Shown: positions 14,191 to 27,576, numbered from the stretch's first letter. The stretch is DNA of 64,000 nt from Amoebidium appalachense (GCA_963693365.1 CAVNZM010000016.1:6262001-6326000), one strand, 5' to 3'. Notes: generated from the letters alone by a model not told the origin. A program made the numbers and translations.

Positions 14191-15187
14191 CGCGCGTATG
14201 TGGATTGCCTCTGGAAGAGGGGGAAGGAGACAGGGGGGAGGGGGGGGGGGGGGGGGGGAGGGCTTGGAGTAGACGGTAAACGAAAAAGGTAACATCACAA
14301 GGGTGATGTGGGGCAGGGGTGGCCATCATGGGAGGGAACAACTTTGAAAAGAGGGAGGGCGAGAGAAGAGATGGGAGGGACAGGGGGAGAAGAGATGGGA
14401 GTTGCGGAAGGTGACAGAAGAAAGAAAGGGAGGGAGGTGGAGAGAAGAGGGGCCACGAATGGTATATATGTTGTTAGTGGTGTACACGCTTACATCCATG
14501 TACAAGGACCAACCAGAATAGAGTATGTGTGGTGTGTGGCCTCAGCTGCATAGGTCTAATCACATGGGATCATGTAATAAGCGGAAAAGAAAGAGAAATC
14601 ATCGGCCAGAGAGGGTGTTGGTGTGTGTGTGTGTTTATGTGTGTGTATGTGCGCGCGCGTGTCTGCGGGTGTGTGTGTGTGTGCGTGTGTGACATCAAAG
14701 GTATCGATGTATGACGCACGGCGCCATCCCACTAACACAAATGCCCGCGCAACCAAAAATCGGTCGGTAAAAGGAAATGCGCTCAGGTAAGTGTGGTTTC
14801 GCATAATAATGGAACCCCAAAACGGGGTTTTGCAAGTTTCCCGGCATTCAGACACCTGAATTTTTTTATGAAATCTCATTTTCCCAAAATGACGTCAAAG
14901 TGACGTCACACCTATATTTAGATACATATGACTTCAGATTACTATTTTTAGTAACATGTTTGGGGCGCACAGACCTATGATACCGTGACCGCCTGTGTGG
15001 CACAGCGCTCAGTTCTGGGCTGAGAGCCACGGAAATATTCGAATAGGTGAACCTAAACTTTGAGGCTTCGCCTAGACACTTCGCTCTCTTTTCAGTGATT
15101 TCACTATGAGGCCCCCTCTTGCCGAGGACCCAAAGAGGCCTTTTTTTATGTGTGAGTGTGTTTGCGTGAGTGTGAATGAGTGGGTGA

Positions 15188-15248
<61 letters not shown>

Positions 15249-15261
15249 CGTATTTCCCCGG

Positions 15262-15304
<43 letters not shown>

Positions 15305-15491
15305 GTTTGTTAATTGGCAGACGACGACTTGCTCATTTCAAAGTTTCCTGTCCACCGGAATATGTGTGTGTGTTGTTGTTTTTTGTGACGGTGTGGCTGT
15401 GTTTTGTGTGTGTCTGCATTTGCCTCTCTCTCTGTGTCTGGCCATGTGTGTGTGTGTGTGTGTGCGCGCGCGCGCGCACGCGTATTTCCCC

Positions 15492-15533
<42 letters not shown>

Positions 15534-15733
15534 ACGCGTATTTCCCCCGGGGGGGGGGGGGGGGGGAGGGGGTGGACTTTGTTTATTGGCAGACGAAGAC
15601 TTGCTCATTTCAAAGTTTCCTGTCCACCGGAATATGTGTGTGTGTGTGTGTGTGTTGTTTTTTTTTGTTTGTGTGGCCGTGTTTTGTGTGTGTCTGCATT
15701 TGTCTCTCACTCTGTGTGTCTGTGTGTGTGCCA

Positions 15734-15770
<37 letters not shown>

Positions 15771-16987
15771 TGGTGGTGGTGGTGGTGGTGGGGGGGGGGG
15801 TGGGGGGGGAATGAATGCGCCTTCAATGTCTGATGCGTCTGACTCGAGCATCAGCTCAGCTAGAAGTGTGCCCTCTAGAAGTGTGTGTTCTGTGTGTGTG
15901 TCAGCCTTGCGTTGTGCTCGTTTGGCTTGGTTGGCTTTACCAGCCCTCTGCTTTTTCGTCCATCCCGTCATGATGCCGAGAGAACCATGTGTGTATTTTC
16001 TTTAAATTAAAAAACCAGTGTGGGGAGATGTTTGTGTCGACAACAGGAAAAGAAAAAAAGGAAAAAGAAAAACGAAAACGTGCGCACACGAGTGGAAAAA
16101 TGGCGCCGGATATATGCGATGGCTGGCGTCACAAGCGCACTGCCCCATAATTTAATTTTTAAGATGACTAGTGTCACTTAAAAATTTTAATATAGACTTT
16201 TAATTTTAAAGATCACTTAGGAGCCTATCCGATATGTCTTTATCCAGGTCTCATTATTCGGGACCGATAGTAAACTTTGAACCCCTCTAACTTTTTTCAA
16301 AATGCTCGCCTCGACTTTGGACTAAGCAAACTTTGGAGAACACATGTCGGGCTATCGCATTTGCCTAATTTCAAGTCAATACCCCTAATTCCAAGGGGGC
16401 TCAATAATCTGGCGGCCGCTGGGCATTTGTGTTAGTGGGATCGCGACGTGCGTCATACTTCGATCAACACAAAACAACGTCACTGTATTTAAAAGTATCG
16501 TTAAGTTTAACCCACCAACCTGATTGGCTGTGAGCCACATACCTTCTGGTAGACGAATCCGCCATCACCGCCCCACCCATGGACCTTATCGTTGGAGCTC
16601 ACACCGTTGACGGCCGGCTGACTGTTGATGGTCAGAACACCATAGCGGTTGACCAGACGCAGGTGGTTGATGATCTGATTGGTTAATTAAAATGGTTAAA
16701 AATAAGAACTTAGTAGCGTATGGTCTGATGGGTGCGTTATCATGTTGAAATTGAACTTATTTGTGAAGTACAACGGTAATGTATGGTCTGATGGTTGCAA
16801 GGGGATGCATTGTTTATTGTGTGTTATAATTCTAGCATTAAGCGCCTAAGGTAGGATTTCTGAGGACACACGTTGTATCACAGTGCCAAACATAAGACAG
16901 ACCCGTAAACAGCCAAAAAAAAGCATTTACTCGGTGACATCAGAGGTGTGATCGGTGTGTGCCTTTATGTGCCTGAGTGTGCATGTG

Positions 16988-17020
<33 letters not shown>

Positions 17021-17065
17021 CTGTGTGCGCACACGCATGTGTGTAAAAAGATGGGGCGGGGTTGA

Positions 17066-17105
<40 letters not shown>

Positions 17106-17198
17106 AAGGGGAATCACCAAATCTGATTCGAGGGAGAGAGGGTCGTCGTTCCAGGGAAGCATCTGAACAACCGGGTCCTTTGACAAATAGCGCACAAA

Positions 17199-17243
<45 letters not shown>

Positions 17244-18051
17244 TGTGTGTGTGTGTGTGTATGCGCATGCATGCGACCGTGGGGAGGGGGGGGGGGGGGG
17301 GGGGGGGGGGGGAGGGGGGGGAGGGGGGGGGTTTTGAATGCGTCAAAAAGTACGAAGTACACAAGAACAAACGGATAACACGATGCAGAATGCAAGCCAT
17401 ACATAAAGAGTATGCATAATAAGCAGAGCCCATCCTCAGGGGGGGCCCACGTCATCCACAGTACCCGAGTTTCGACCTATTCCCCTCGTTAACGAAACCC
17501 AACTCAGATACTGTTTCACTTGAACATGAGTAGGTCACCCGTCTTGATCAGAGACGAGCAGGGTTGCTTATGCAGGCAAGGGCAGTGGGAAAGGCCGGGG
17601 GTTAAAGTTGCAGCAGTAAGCAGAAGCAAGAAAAATATAGATAGGAACTCAGGAGACGGGGCTTCTAGGAAGCTCCCCCGTCGATACCTAAGTCGATACT
17701 TCCCTGGCTAACATACTACACCAGCTGAAAAGAATTAAGTCCCGAAGGCCACAGAATTCGTAATCAGAGGGGAAAATATGAGATTTGACCCACGCCGAGG
17801 GGGGGGGGGGGGGGTTAAGTGCGTGAGTGCGCGTATTTTAGAATGAGAGGGGGGAAGAGCAAAGGTTTGTGATTCTAGTACCAACTGAATCATATGTGAT
17901 ACAAGAAGAAACACTAATGCATAAGGATCGTGGGGGGGAAAAATGCAAAATACTACAGCCCAACGCAAGACATCTCCATCATCCGTTTTTTAAACATTTC
18001 ATCTTGCGCTTGAAACCAAACTGAGACACTGCTCGATTCAACACAAGTGAC

Positions 18052-18084
<33 letters not shown>

Positions 18085-18675
18085 GTGTGTGTGTATCTGT
18101 GTGTGTGTGTGGTGTGCGCACACACGTACATGTGAGTGTGCATGGACCGACCGGTTTTTTTTTTTTTTTTTTTTTTTTCTCTCCCTGCAAGGTGGGGTTG
18201 GGGTGATTTATGCATGAGAAGGTGGCAACAATTAAGGCAAACAATATTAAAAAACACAAAGACGAGGAGTGGCGCATGTGTGTGTGTGCGTGCGCTGGGA
18301 GGAATGGAAGGGGGGAGGGGGGGGTAGCGATCATACATCAGCAACATCAGCCCACGAGTTCAGACTCTGGCCCCAGCTAGCCAGTAGCTTCTCCTTGGGC
18401 ACCTGGTGGCTGAATATGTGGTGGTTCTCAAGTTCACCATAGGCCGGACTGCTGCTGTCGCCCCACCGCCCGTTCGGGAACTCGTCCCATTCTTTCGTGC
18501 GCAGGAGATAGGACTTGGGCCGGATAGCCTGGGAAAAAAAAAAGGAGGAAGAGGGGGGAAGGGCAGGGGGGGGGGGGTAGCCCGTGTGTGTGTGTGTGTG
18601 CGCGCGCGCGTATGTGTGTGCGCGCGCGTGCGCATGCGCATGCGCATGTGTGTGTGTGTGTGTGTGTGTGTGTAT

Positions 18676-18737
<62 letters not shown>

Positions 18738-18904
18738 AGGGAGGGGGGTTGCCATGTCAATAAAACTGCGCAAGTACGAGGGAGCCTAGGCAAGAAAAGC
18801 GGCAGGTGGTGGCCGGGGAGGGGGGGGGGGGGGGGGGGGAAGGGGAGAAGATAGAGAGCAGTGTGAGCAGATGGGAGGGAGACAGAGTGAGCTTACCGGA
18901 GTGT

Positions 18905-18950
<46 letters not shown>

Positions 18951-19590
18951 ACTACAGTCCTAACATGTACACGGGAGGTAGTAAAGGGGAGGCAGAGCAG
19001 GATATTAAGGCTGCATGGGGACCTTCAGAAGAGGAGGAGGGGGGGGGGGGGGGGGGGAGCGTTGAATGCATAGGGGAGGTTCAATATGTCCGTCAAAGTG
19101 ACGGCCAAGATTATGTTCTGTTTTAACAACACACCGACCGTCATTTGCACAGACCATGGAGGGTATGTGTGTGTGTGTGTGTGTGTGAGTGCGTGGGTGT
19201 GTGGTATGGGAGGGGGAGGGGCACGGGGGGAGGGGGAGGGGTTGGCTCACCCAGAAGATTGGACGAACATCTTCGGAGGTACGACGGTGGTTGGAGGAGA
19301 CCTTGCGCCTGATGGGATATAATAAAAGTTCAATGGAGATAATGATAAATTCAATAGAGAAAATTAATGTGTATGCATAGATAGTATAAGATAACCATAT
19401 AATCAGTGGAGATAGCCACAAATTCAGTTGAAGTAATGGAACACGGGGGTTTACGTTGTTTCCTCGAGGCACAAGAGAGTCAGCAGATTTAATGATATAT
19501 AGCGGAGGTAATTACATTTTTTGTGGAGATACCCAGAGATTCAGTGGATATCCCTAGACTTTTGCCCCAAGTGTGTGGGTGTGTGTCAAG

Positions 19591-19682
<92 letters not shown>

Positions 19683-20776
19683 GAGTCTGTGCGCACGTGT
19701 GCTTCTTCTTCTTCTTCTTCTTTATTCTTTCTTTCTTTCTTTTCTTTTCTTTTTTTTTTTGGGGGGGGGGGGGGGGGGTAGGCAGAAGCAGTGACACAAG
19801 GCAAACAATCACCGAGAAGTCCAAGAAAGACAGATAACATTCTGTGAGATACAAAACGGTGGCAGATAACGGTTGGATAAAATATCTATCGGGGCACAGA
19901 CAAAACAAAATGTGAGAATGCAAACCGCAGCCTCAACAGATTCTCGGGGGGAAGGTCCCGGGGGCGCCGGGGGGGGGGGGGGGGGGGGGGGGGGGAGGAG
20001 GTTCATACCAGGGCAGGCTGCGTTTTTTCTGTTTGTTTGGATCGTAGAGACCTGCACAGAACACATTGTCAGGTAAAGGGGTGGTGGGTGGGTCAGTGGT
20101 GGTGGTGGAGGGGGGGGGGGGGGGGGGGGGGGGTTGGTAAAGTCAACAACCCCACACACAAAGAAAGTGCAGGTTTGGTGATAGATCCATGACTGTCTAT
20201 GAATGGTTATTGGCGGGGGAGAAGGGTGGGGAGCCACTAATCAACATGACCATTTGATGTGTGGGCTGGTGGGTAGGGCAGGGAAGCAGTGTGGGTGGAG
20301 AGAGTAGTGTGTGTGTGTGTGTTTGTGTGTGTGTTAGTTTCGTGGAGCGAGAGGGGAGAGAAGGGGGGGGGGGGGGGGGGGGGGGGGGGGTGTACCCAGG
20401 CGCTTGATGATTTCCATGCCGGCATATTCGCGGTTGAGTGTGTAGATGTGGATGCCTGGGGCAGCACCAGACTCAAGAACCTCCCTGGGTGCATTCGGTG
20501 TGAGCTAGGAGATAAACATAGAATAATAGTCGGGGGTAAACTAGGACAAAACATAGACTAACACTAGAGGTGAGCGAGGAGATAAACATAGAATAATAGT
20601 CGGGGTAAACTAGGACAAAACATTGACTATGAGGTGAGTTAGGAGATAAACATAGAATAATAGTCGGGGTAAAATGGACAAAACATAGACTAACACTCAA
20701 GGTGAGCTAGGAGATGAACATTAGGCTAAACAAGCAAACACAACTGCAAACATGCCCTCTCTCTCTCTCTCTCTCT

Positions 20777-20807
<31 letters not shown>

Positions 20808-21145
20808 CCACCCGGCCCCCTTCTCTCTCTCTCCCCCCCCCCTCCCCCCCTCTCCACCCGGCCCCCTTCTCCTCGTGCTGGACATATCGTAATTCATGAT
20901 GAACCACTCTACTTTGCACATGTCTGACCATGCTTTACATATATACATGCCCTAGTATAGTACCTCCCTCCACATATTCACAAAAGTAATCACTCCGCTT
21001 CCTCCACCCCCACCTCCACAAACCTCTACACACACACTTGAGGGGGAGAAAGGAGAAGAACTATCATCCCACCCACCACCCAAAAGGGTGAGAGAGGGAG
21101 GAAGGGGTGAGGGGACGGGGGAGGGGGGGGGGGGGGGGGGGGGGG

Positions 21146-21194
<49 letters not shown>

Positions 21195-21760
21195 GGGGGA
21201 GAGGGGTGGTGTGGTGGGGGCACACGACCAAAAATACACAGAAAGCGGGAGAAAGAAAAAAACCCACCAACACAACCACTTACCAACATCTCCTCCCAAT
21301 GATCAAATGAAAACCCAGCACAAAACCACACACCTGCACATGTTTACACCCAGTTCCACCCCCGATTCTTTGATTGCACAATCACTGTTCTGCACAACCA
21401 CCAACACACACACTGAGAAAAAAGAAGAGAACACACCACCCATTAAAAAAAATTAAAAACACCGAGAAATAGGCTCACGAACACTCCTCCCCCAATCAAA
21501 AACCAACATTAACCAACACACACCTGCACATGTTAGCAGCCAGCTCCACGCCCAACTCTCTAATCGCACGATCATCGTCCTTAATCGCTTCGATCTTATC
21601 GACCATCCACTGGGGCATCACCACTTTGCTCAGCTTCGTGAGGTGCCGCAGACTTGAATATTCCTGGATCGGCAAGATCCCGGGCAGGATCGGACACGTG
21701 ATCCCGAGCTTACGGCAATCGGCTACGTATTTGATGAAGACCTCCGACTCAAGAAAGAGC

Positions 21761-21796
<36 letters not shown>

Positions 21797-21798
21797 GT

Positions 21799-21829
<31 letters not shown>

Positions 21830-22081
21830 GGGTAGGGATGTGTGTGCGTGTGCGTGTGCGTGTGCGCGCACGCGCGCGCGTGTGTGTGTGTGTGTAAAGG
21901 TGGTGGTGGTCGTGTGTGTGTGGGGGGGGTGGAGGGGGGGGGGGGGGGGGGGGGGTTAGAATGTGTTATAGAGTACCGCCCAGTCATGAAAGACATCACA
22001 ATGCAGAGTGCAAACTACACACACAGTGTGCATAATAAGCAGAGCACATTCTCAGGGTGTGTCCAGGGTGGAGGGGAAGAC

Positions 22082-22166
<85 letters not shown>

Positions 22167-23269
22167 CATATAAAGTTAAACTCCCTAACTTATAAGTCCT
22201 GCAAAATTTATACTTAGAAGGGCACCTACCTGGGTGATGATGAGGTCTGCCCCGGCATCAACCTTCTCCTTTAAGTACTTGAGGTCCTCCTCATATGTCG
22301 GCGAATCAGGATGCCCGTTTGGATAACCTAAACCCCAAGTTTGGTCAAAAACGAGGGAAGGCATGCTGAGCAAAAGGCATTATGGTAGTTTTATAACAAC
22401 CTTATTACTATGGCCAATAAAAAAAAAAGCCCAGAGGAGGGGGGAGGGGGGGGGGGGGGGGGTATGCGTTAGAGGGTTGGAGATGTGGGGACAACAACAA
22501 AACGTCACAAAAATGAAGAACCCGAAATCACAACACGTAGGTCTGCAGGCAGAAGACACTTGAACCGAGGGGGGGGGGGGGGGGGGGGGAGGGGGGGGGG
22601 GGGGGGGGAAGGGGAGAGGGGGGGGGGGGGGGAGGGGGGGGCTGTAACACATGTGTGAGCCAAGCGGTAACTTGAAAACCGGAACAAACCGTATGTTGTG
22701 TGGCATGCAAACATTGAACACAGAATCATTGTATGAATGCATTGGTACTTTCATGTTCAGGCTTTCCCTTTTACTACAGGCACCGTTTTGCACACTCCCA
22801 CTGTGTGGATGCATGTGCAAGCGTTTTCACGCCAATTATACAGGTACTGTGTGCACATGTGCAGGAGGTACATTCCAGCACCTACCAGCAACGGCAATGC
22901 CAAAGAAGTCGCCAAACTCTTGCCTGATATGGCGCACAAGATCGGCCGCATAGGCAAAGCCATCTTTCACGGCCTTCCAGTCCTCACCAGGACGGGGGTC
23001 TGATTGGTCCAAACATTAGTGCCCAGTTTGTACAGTTTGTACAAGTAGATACATATGTACGCGCGTACAAACATCATGTGACATAGATGCACACACACAC
23101 ACACACAACACACACACACACACACACACTACATCGACACATGCGCGTACAAACATGTGTGTGGCTTTTACTATGCTTGCATTTGTAAGTTGCATTGGGA
23201 GCTACAACAGCTGATTCGAAACCCATGTGCGCCCCCCCCCCCCCCCCCCCCCCCACACACACACAAACA

Positions 23270-23305
<36 letters not shown>

Positions 23306-23888
23306 CACACGCACACACACACACACACATGCGCATCCCCAGACACCAGCCCCCCTCCCCCTCCCCGCCCCCCCCCCCCCTTTCCCCCGCCCGCACGCCC
23401 CCTCCCTCCCCCCCCCCCCCCTTCTCTGTGTGTAGATGTGCATCTCCCCCGTCGTCTCTCTTTTTTCTCTACCTTCCCTCCCTCCGTCCTCCCATCTCTC
23501 TGCCGGTCACCCCTCCATCTCCCAATCCCCACTCCCCCCCCCTCCCCCCCCCCTCCCACCCACCCCCCTTTTCTCACTAACATCTTCACCCATCTCCCCA
23601 AGGACATTTCTTTTAGTTACACTACACACAGCTAACCTCACACACGGTGTTCCCTTCCTTCTTGGGTAAAGAGGCTTTTTGAGGAAGCGCACAGGGGCAA
23701 GGGGGGGGGGGGGGGAGGGGGGAGGGGGTTATAGGGTAGGGGTAAGAAAGGGTGGGAGATGGGGGGCAGGGAGGAAGGGAGAGGGGAGAGAGAAAAGAGG
23801 AGAAGAGACAAAGAAGGAGGGAGGGGTGGAAGGGATGGAGGGAAAGAGAAGCACACACAATCACACCCACCCACACCCATCCCCCCCC

Positions 23889-23919
<31 letters not shown>

Positions 23920-24025
23920 ACACACACACACCTCCCCTCAGGGCCAAAATGTTATGGATGCCGTTGTCCTTTGCAATCCGCAAGAACTCGGTGATTTGAT
24001 CCTGCGGGCAGAAATACCAAGATTA

Positions 24026-24074
<49 letters not shown>

Positions 24075-24254
24075 GTGCACGTGGGCATGTCCCTCTGGGC
24101 TAATCAATGTCTCCGAGCTCTTTCCCACCCACTCACGGGTGCCTCAAAAACACAACTCCATCAAAAAATTGCCATCAGACGTGCTTACCCCTCTCCCCCT
24201 CCCCCCCCAAAAAAGAAAGAAAGAAAAAAGGTTGTATAAAGGTTGTGTGTGTGT

Positions 24255-24285
<31 letters not shown>

Positions 24286-25375
24286 AGACGGGGAGGGGGG
24301 GGGGGGGTAGGGGTTGGGGTTGAACACCCAACCAACACAAATAGAAAGAACAGAGAAAAAAAGGCTAACGACAAAAACCAAAACGTTTATTATCTAATAG
24401 TTAGAGGGGGAGTTGACCAAGGGGGAAGGTGGTGTGTGTTGGGTCTGTGTGTAGGGGGGGGGAGGAGGGGAAGGAGGGAAGGAGGGAGGGGGGAGGGGGG
24501 GGGGAGCGTCCAGCATGGGGGATGGAAGCAGAGGTGGCACCTTTGTGAACTCGGTGCAGGTCATGTGCAACATGGTGTCCACGTTGCACATGTTGAGCAC
24601 GTTGGTGGCCACACCCATCGAGCTGGTCTCGGCATTCACATCTCCGGGATTACCACCGCCAGCACCCCTGCAAACATATCCCCACGGTTAGTTAGCTGTT
24701 ATTGGCGTGATAGGGTGATAGGCATAAAGTTGTAGAGATGAAGCCATATGGCACGTACGGGTGGCCAAGTCAGTGTGGCACCAAGGTGGCTCCGGGAGTA
24801 AGCCACTCTGGACTGCTTTAGTCTATGGAATCTTCGGCTGCAAATAGCCTCACCCATCTCCTCTTCTTAAACCCACCATCCCTCCCTTTTCCCCACACCA
24901 TCCTCCCTTTTCCCCCATCGCTTGGCCCATGAGCCCACCAACAACAAACTTTCTGCAGACAAGACTGACTAACAAGAAATAATAGAGATTAGACCTCCCA
25001 CAAGTTCAAGTAAGCCCCGTCTCAGTCCAACTGAAACTGAGTCTCACAAGCCCGTCTGTATTAATCTGACCAAACAAGCAGCCGTCCAACCAAGCGAGCA
25101 AACCAGCCCCTCTCCCTCGCCCCTCCTCCCCCCCACCCCCCATCCCCCCCTCTCCCTCCCTCCCTCTCCCTCTCCCCCCTCCCCCTCTCCCCCAGCCCCG
25201 ATTTCATGTGCGCTTACCAGGTGACATCCACAAAGAGTGGGTCGGACTGGGCCATGCGGTCAACACGAGACACCAGGTTCACTGCGCCCGCCGGGGTGCG
25301 AGGCGGAAAATACTCGAACGAGTAAAAGATCTCCCCATGTTCGATTTTGTCCTTAATCTTGTCGATGATCTTCAT
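12085..25375 (-). CDS. MTHFR: Methylenetetrahydrofolate reductase, 15 exons, 604 aa
   Basis: Reduces 5,10-methylene-THF to 5-methyl-THF with NAD(P)H and FAD for methionine synthesis; cytosolic. Exons, in coding order: 25375-25218, 24667-24541, 24001-23932, 22999-22886, 22327-22230, 21759-21524, 20484-20396, 20051-20009, 19308-19251, 18528-18337, 17201-17118, 16674-16543, 14143-14045, 13199-13080, 12279-12085. All joins keep frame with GT-AG sites and total 1815 nt. The TIM-barrel catalytic half (exons 1-7) shows [17 protein letters not shown] start [41 protein letters not shown] and YTLNRE. The C-terminal half, the regulatory domain of eukaryotic MTHFR, shows [34 protein letters not shown] and PTVVDPVSF. 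It lacks the longer N-terminal extension of human MTHFR. Introns are packed with microsatellites. Gene identity is very secure; exact starts of a few exons are splice-site inference. Confidence 0.95.
12611..12685 (+). repeat. Copy 1 of a 72-75 bp intronic repeat
   Basis: Lies in MTHFR intron 14. Contains GGCCTCAGCTGCATAGGTCT, CACATGGGATCATGTAATAA and ATCATCGGCCA. The core CACATGGGATCATGTA is partly palindromic. Two more copies are in this gene. Confidence 0.9.
13427..13498 (+). repeat. Copy 2 of the 72-75 bp intronic repeat
   Basis: Lies in MTHFR intron 13 in the same orientation as copy 1, with a few substitutions (ATAAGTCT, AAGCAGAAAAG). It shares CACATGGGATCATGTAATAA and ATCATCGGCCAC. Confidence 0.9.
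14535..14609 (+). repeat. Copy 3 of the 72-75 bp intronic repeat
   Basis: Lies in MTHFR intron 12, almost identical to copy 1 including the preceding GTGTGTGG. Same orientation. Confidence 0.9.
14710..16457. mobile_element. 1.75-kb non-autonomous TIR element in MTHFR intron 12
   Basis: About 38 bp at the left (TATGACGCACGGCGCCATCC then CACTAACACAAATGCCC) reappears inverted at 16419-16457 with about four mismatches. This indicates terminal inverted repeats. No clear target duplication or transposase is seen. The interior holds GT and poly-G tracts and a duplicated segment. The superfamily is unknown. Confidence 0.6.
15236..15760 (+). repeat. About 290-bp tandem duplication including poly-G
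   Basis: CGCGTATTTCCCC, poly-G, TTAATTGGCAGACGACGACT, TCATTTCAAAGTTTCCTGTC and a GT-rich tail with GTCTGCATTTG occur twice (about 15236-15480 and 15535-15760). A further short copy of the GTATTTCCCC/poly-G joint sits between them. Confidence 0.85.
18676..18736. repeat. 61-base uninterrupted poly-G tract
   Basis: Sixty-one consecutive G on the plus strand, directly after a GT array, in MTHFR intron 9. It is poly-C in the sense strand of the gene. Confidence 0.9.
19447..19480 (+). repeat. Short fragment of the about 265-bp interspersed repeat
   Basis: GGGGGTTTACGTTGTTTCCT followed by CGAGGCA matches one end of the copies at 30402-30668 and 62193-62454. The rest of the repeat is absent here. 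Confidence 0.6.
20500..20727 (+). repeat. 64-69 bp tandem repeat, about 3.4 copies, in MTHFR intron 6
   Basis: Units begin GTGAGCTAGGAGATAAACAT and include GAATAATAGTCGGGG, with starts near 20500, 20569, 20633 and 20701. The last unit is partial. Followed by a CT/poly-C run at 20758-20805. Confidence 0.9.
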
Positions 25376-25605
25376 GTTTGATAAAGAGGCTCCAGGGCCC
25401 TACCTCCACCGCTGTTTTGCAAGTGAGCATGAGTGTTGAAACAAAGCCACACCAGTGCAAGAATTTTCTAGAGAAAGGGAGGAAGCGGTAAGGAAGTATC
25501 AGCAGAGGAAAACAGGCAGGCAAGGAAATACTTGAAGTGACTGCAAGCACTCAACATGCCGGTACCGGCGGGCGGAGGGGAAGGGGAGGAGGGGTGGGAG
25601 GGCGG

Positions 25606-25655
<50 letters not shown>

Positions 25656-26666
25656 GTTGATGTACAGCAAATCTAGAGGCCGGAAGCGAGCAGGCACGCA
25701 ATCCCAGTAAGTTTTAGTGTTGAGTAACATATTCCGAGAAAATTGAACAGTAAGGTGCCTCCTTGTAGAGGTTTGCGACCAAGATGAAAGTTCCGGGTCA
25801 GGAGAGAAAAAAACAAGGAGATTAGTCCCTTGGCATCAGTCCGATAGCACCCGTTAGCCAAGCGCCACACAAAAGGGTATCCCTTGTTCGCTAACCGTGA
25901 CTTCAAGGATAGTATTAAGTGCTGTATTTTTTCGCTCACACAGACACTAAAGTAGCGGCTATACCTTAGATGAAACTCTCCCACGGAGTGAAGCGCAAAA
26001 CTAACGGGAAGTGGGATTAAAAAAAAACGTTTCAGGAAAAAAGCTGTTTGTCACATGCACACAGAGAGAATCTTGTTTTGACTGGTCGCAACGGGAACTG
26101 CAAATATAGCTAGTTTGAGGTGGTTCTACTTACTTCAAATTTACAAGAGAATGTAAAGAAAACACGCGGGATAGTTAACCTGCAATGACAGCGGTTTTTA
26201 GATAGTCACAAGATATCACTTTGAAAAGATATTCTTTCATCTTTCATTATTTCCCCGCGTTCCTATTGGTTCCTTTCTACAACAAGTGGATCCAATCAGC
26301 AACCGGTCTCCAGGGTTTTGGTAAGCATTTTCCGATCTGGCACACTCTCGGTAGAATCACCCTAGAGTTTTTGGGAGAATCGCCTCCAAAAGCCGCACAC
26401 ATGTGCCCACGCGGCCGGCGTACTCCCACTTCTACAATAATCTCGCCTTCAAGGCCCTACTTTCCCTTCTACGCACATGTATACACCTTTAATGCAGTAC
26501 ATCAACCTTCTTTATATGTTACTGCACAATACCATTTTTGCCTACTCGCTCAAAAGCATCTCGAAAGCGTACCCAGGCGCGCGGAGCAGCACACACGAGA
26601 GCCTTTGTAGCCGATCGGCCTGCTTCCACAACTTATCTTTAAGTTCTTCTTTTGACTGGATTTATT
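25376..26666. other. MTHFR 5' flank and spacer
   Basis: A poly-G run occupies about 25610-25654. A 41-bp segment at 26324-26364 (AGCATTTTCCGATCTGGCAC through AGAATCACCCTA) recurs exactly inverted at 32214-32254. The MTHFR promoter should be here, but no clear TATA box was identified. No gene is supported. Confidence 0.5.
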
Positions 26667-26844
26667 AAGGGATACGGGATCGGCGATTTTGAGTGGTCCC
26701 CGATTTCTTTCTGGCGCCGCCTTTTTTCCCCCTGATTACGTAACGCGTTGCTACGCACCCACGCCGTACAACGAGTTTTGTGTTCGCACGTTAACGCAGA
26801 GGGCGCACAACCCGAAAGAATTTTTTTCATGAAAAGAAACTACT

Positions 26845-27572
26845 TTGAATACATGCACTTTTACCCTGGGTGTGCAGGGCTTGCTCCCAGCGCTCGGCAT
26901 TAGTGCCGAAAAAGCCACAGATGTTACTGCAGAGTTGCAACGTGGGGTAGTTGCTTTTGACGGGATGGTGCAGGTCCACAAGTCCTTTTCAGTTTTCGCT
27001 GACACAGTAGCCAAACAGCAAATAGATGACAAAAAAGTCACAGACGACACATATGCAGCTATTGCAAATCACTTTATGTCCAAAGTTAATACGTATAGGC
27101 TAGCAGGGGTCCAGCCACACTATGTGTTTGATGGGCGCAGATCGAAAGAGGGAAAACTAGTTGATAACGACCGTGCAGAAAAGGTGGTCAAAGCCCGCCA
27201 AGAAATAGCCACAAAAAGAGAGAAACAGGAGGAGGTAACTAAAAACAAATGGAGAAGCGCTGCAGAGTTAGATAACAGAGTTTTACATGCAATCATCCTT
27301 AGACTGAAAGATGAGAATGTCGATTACACAGTAGCTCCATACGAAGCAGACCCCCAGCTTGCCTATATGGCACGTACCGGTTTGGCACACACTGTTGTCA
27401 CTGAGGATGCCGACCTTCTTCTGTATAACATCCCGCGGGTTGTATACAAACTGCGCATTGCGGATGCGGCGGTCATCCCTGGGACCGCTAATGCGGTGCG
27501 CATTCCCAAACTGTACGGAGTGATTGTAACCCCCGCCGATGTTTTTACCAGAAGCACAAAGTACAACATAAT
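26845..27572 (+). CDS. XPG/EXO1-family nuclease exon (N and I domains)
   Basis: Structure-specific 5' nuclease family (EXO1, FEN1, XPG). The start GVQGLLPALG matches the family's N-terminal loop. Acidic metal-binding positions are present: FDG in VAFDGMVQVHK, FDGR in YVFDGRRSKEGK, EAD in APYEADPQLAY and the two Asp of TEDADLLLY. The frame has no ATG at the expected place (the codon before GVQGLL is CTG), so a start exon is missing or initiation is non-AUG. The frame ends at a GT microsatellite: ATAAT then (GT)n can act as a 5' splice site at 27573. The following helix-two-turn-helix part was not found. Catalytic residues look intact, unlike the decayed neighbouring transposase. Confidence 0.8.
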
Positions 27573-27576
27573 GTGT

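Noticed and set aside
14980-15060. tRNA gene or SINE head (A- and B-box-like segments)
   Set aside because: No cloverleaf can be drawn and the B-box match is weak; not enough to report as a feature.
26221-26610. A 129-codon plus-strand frame
   Set aside because: Starts at TTG, shows no domain, and overlaps the 41-bp inverted repeat; no support for coding.
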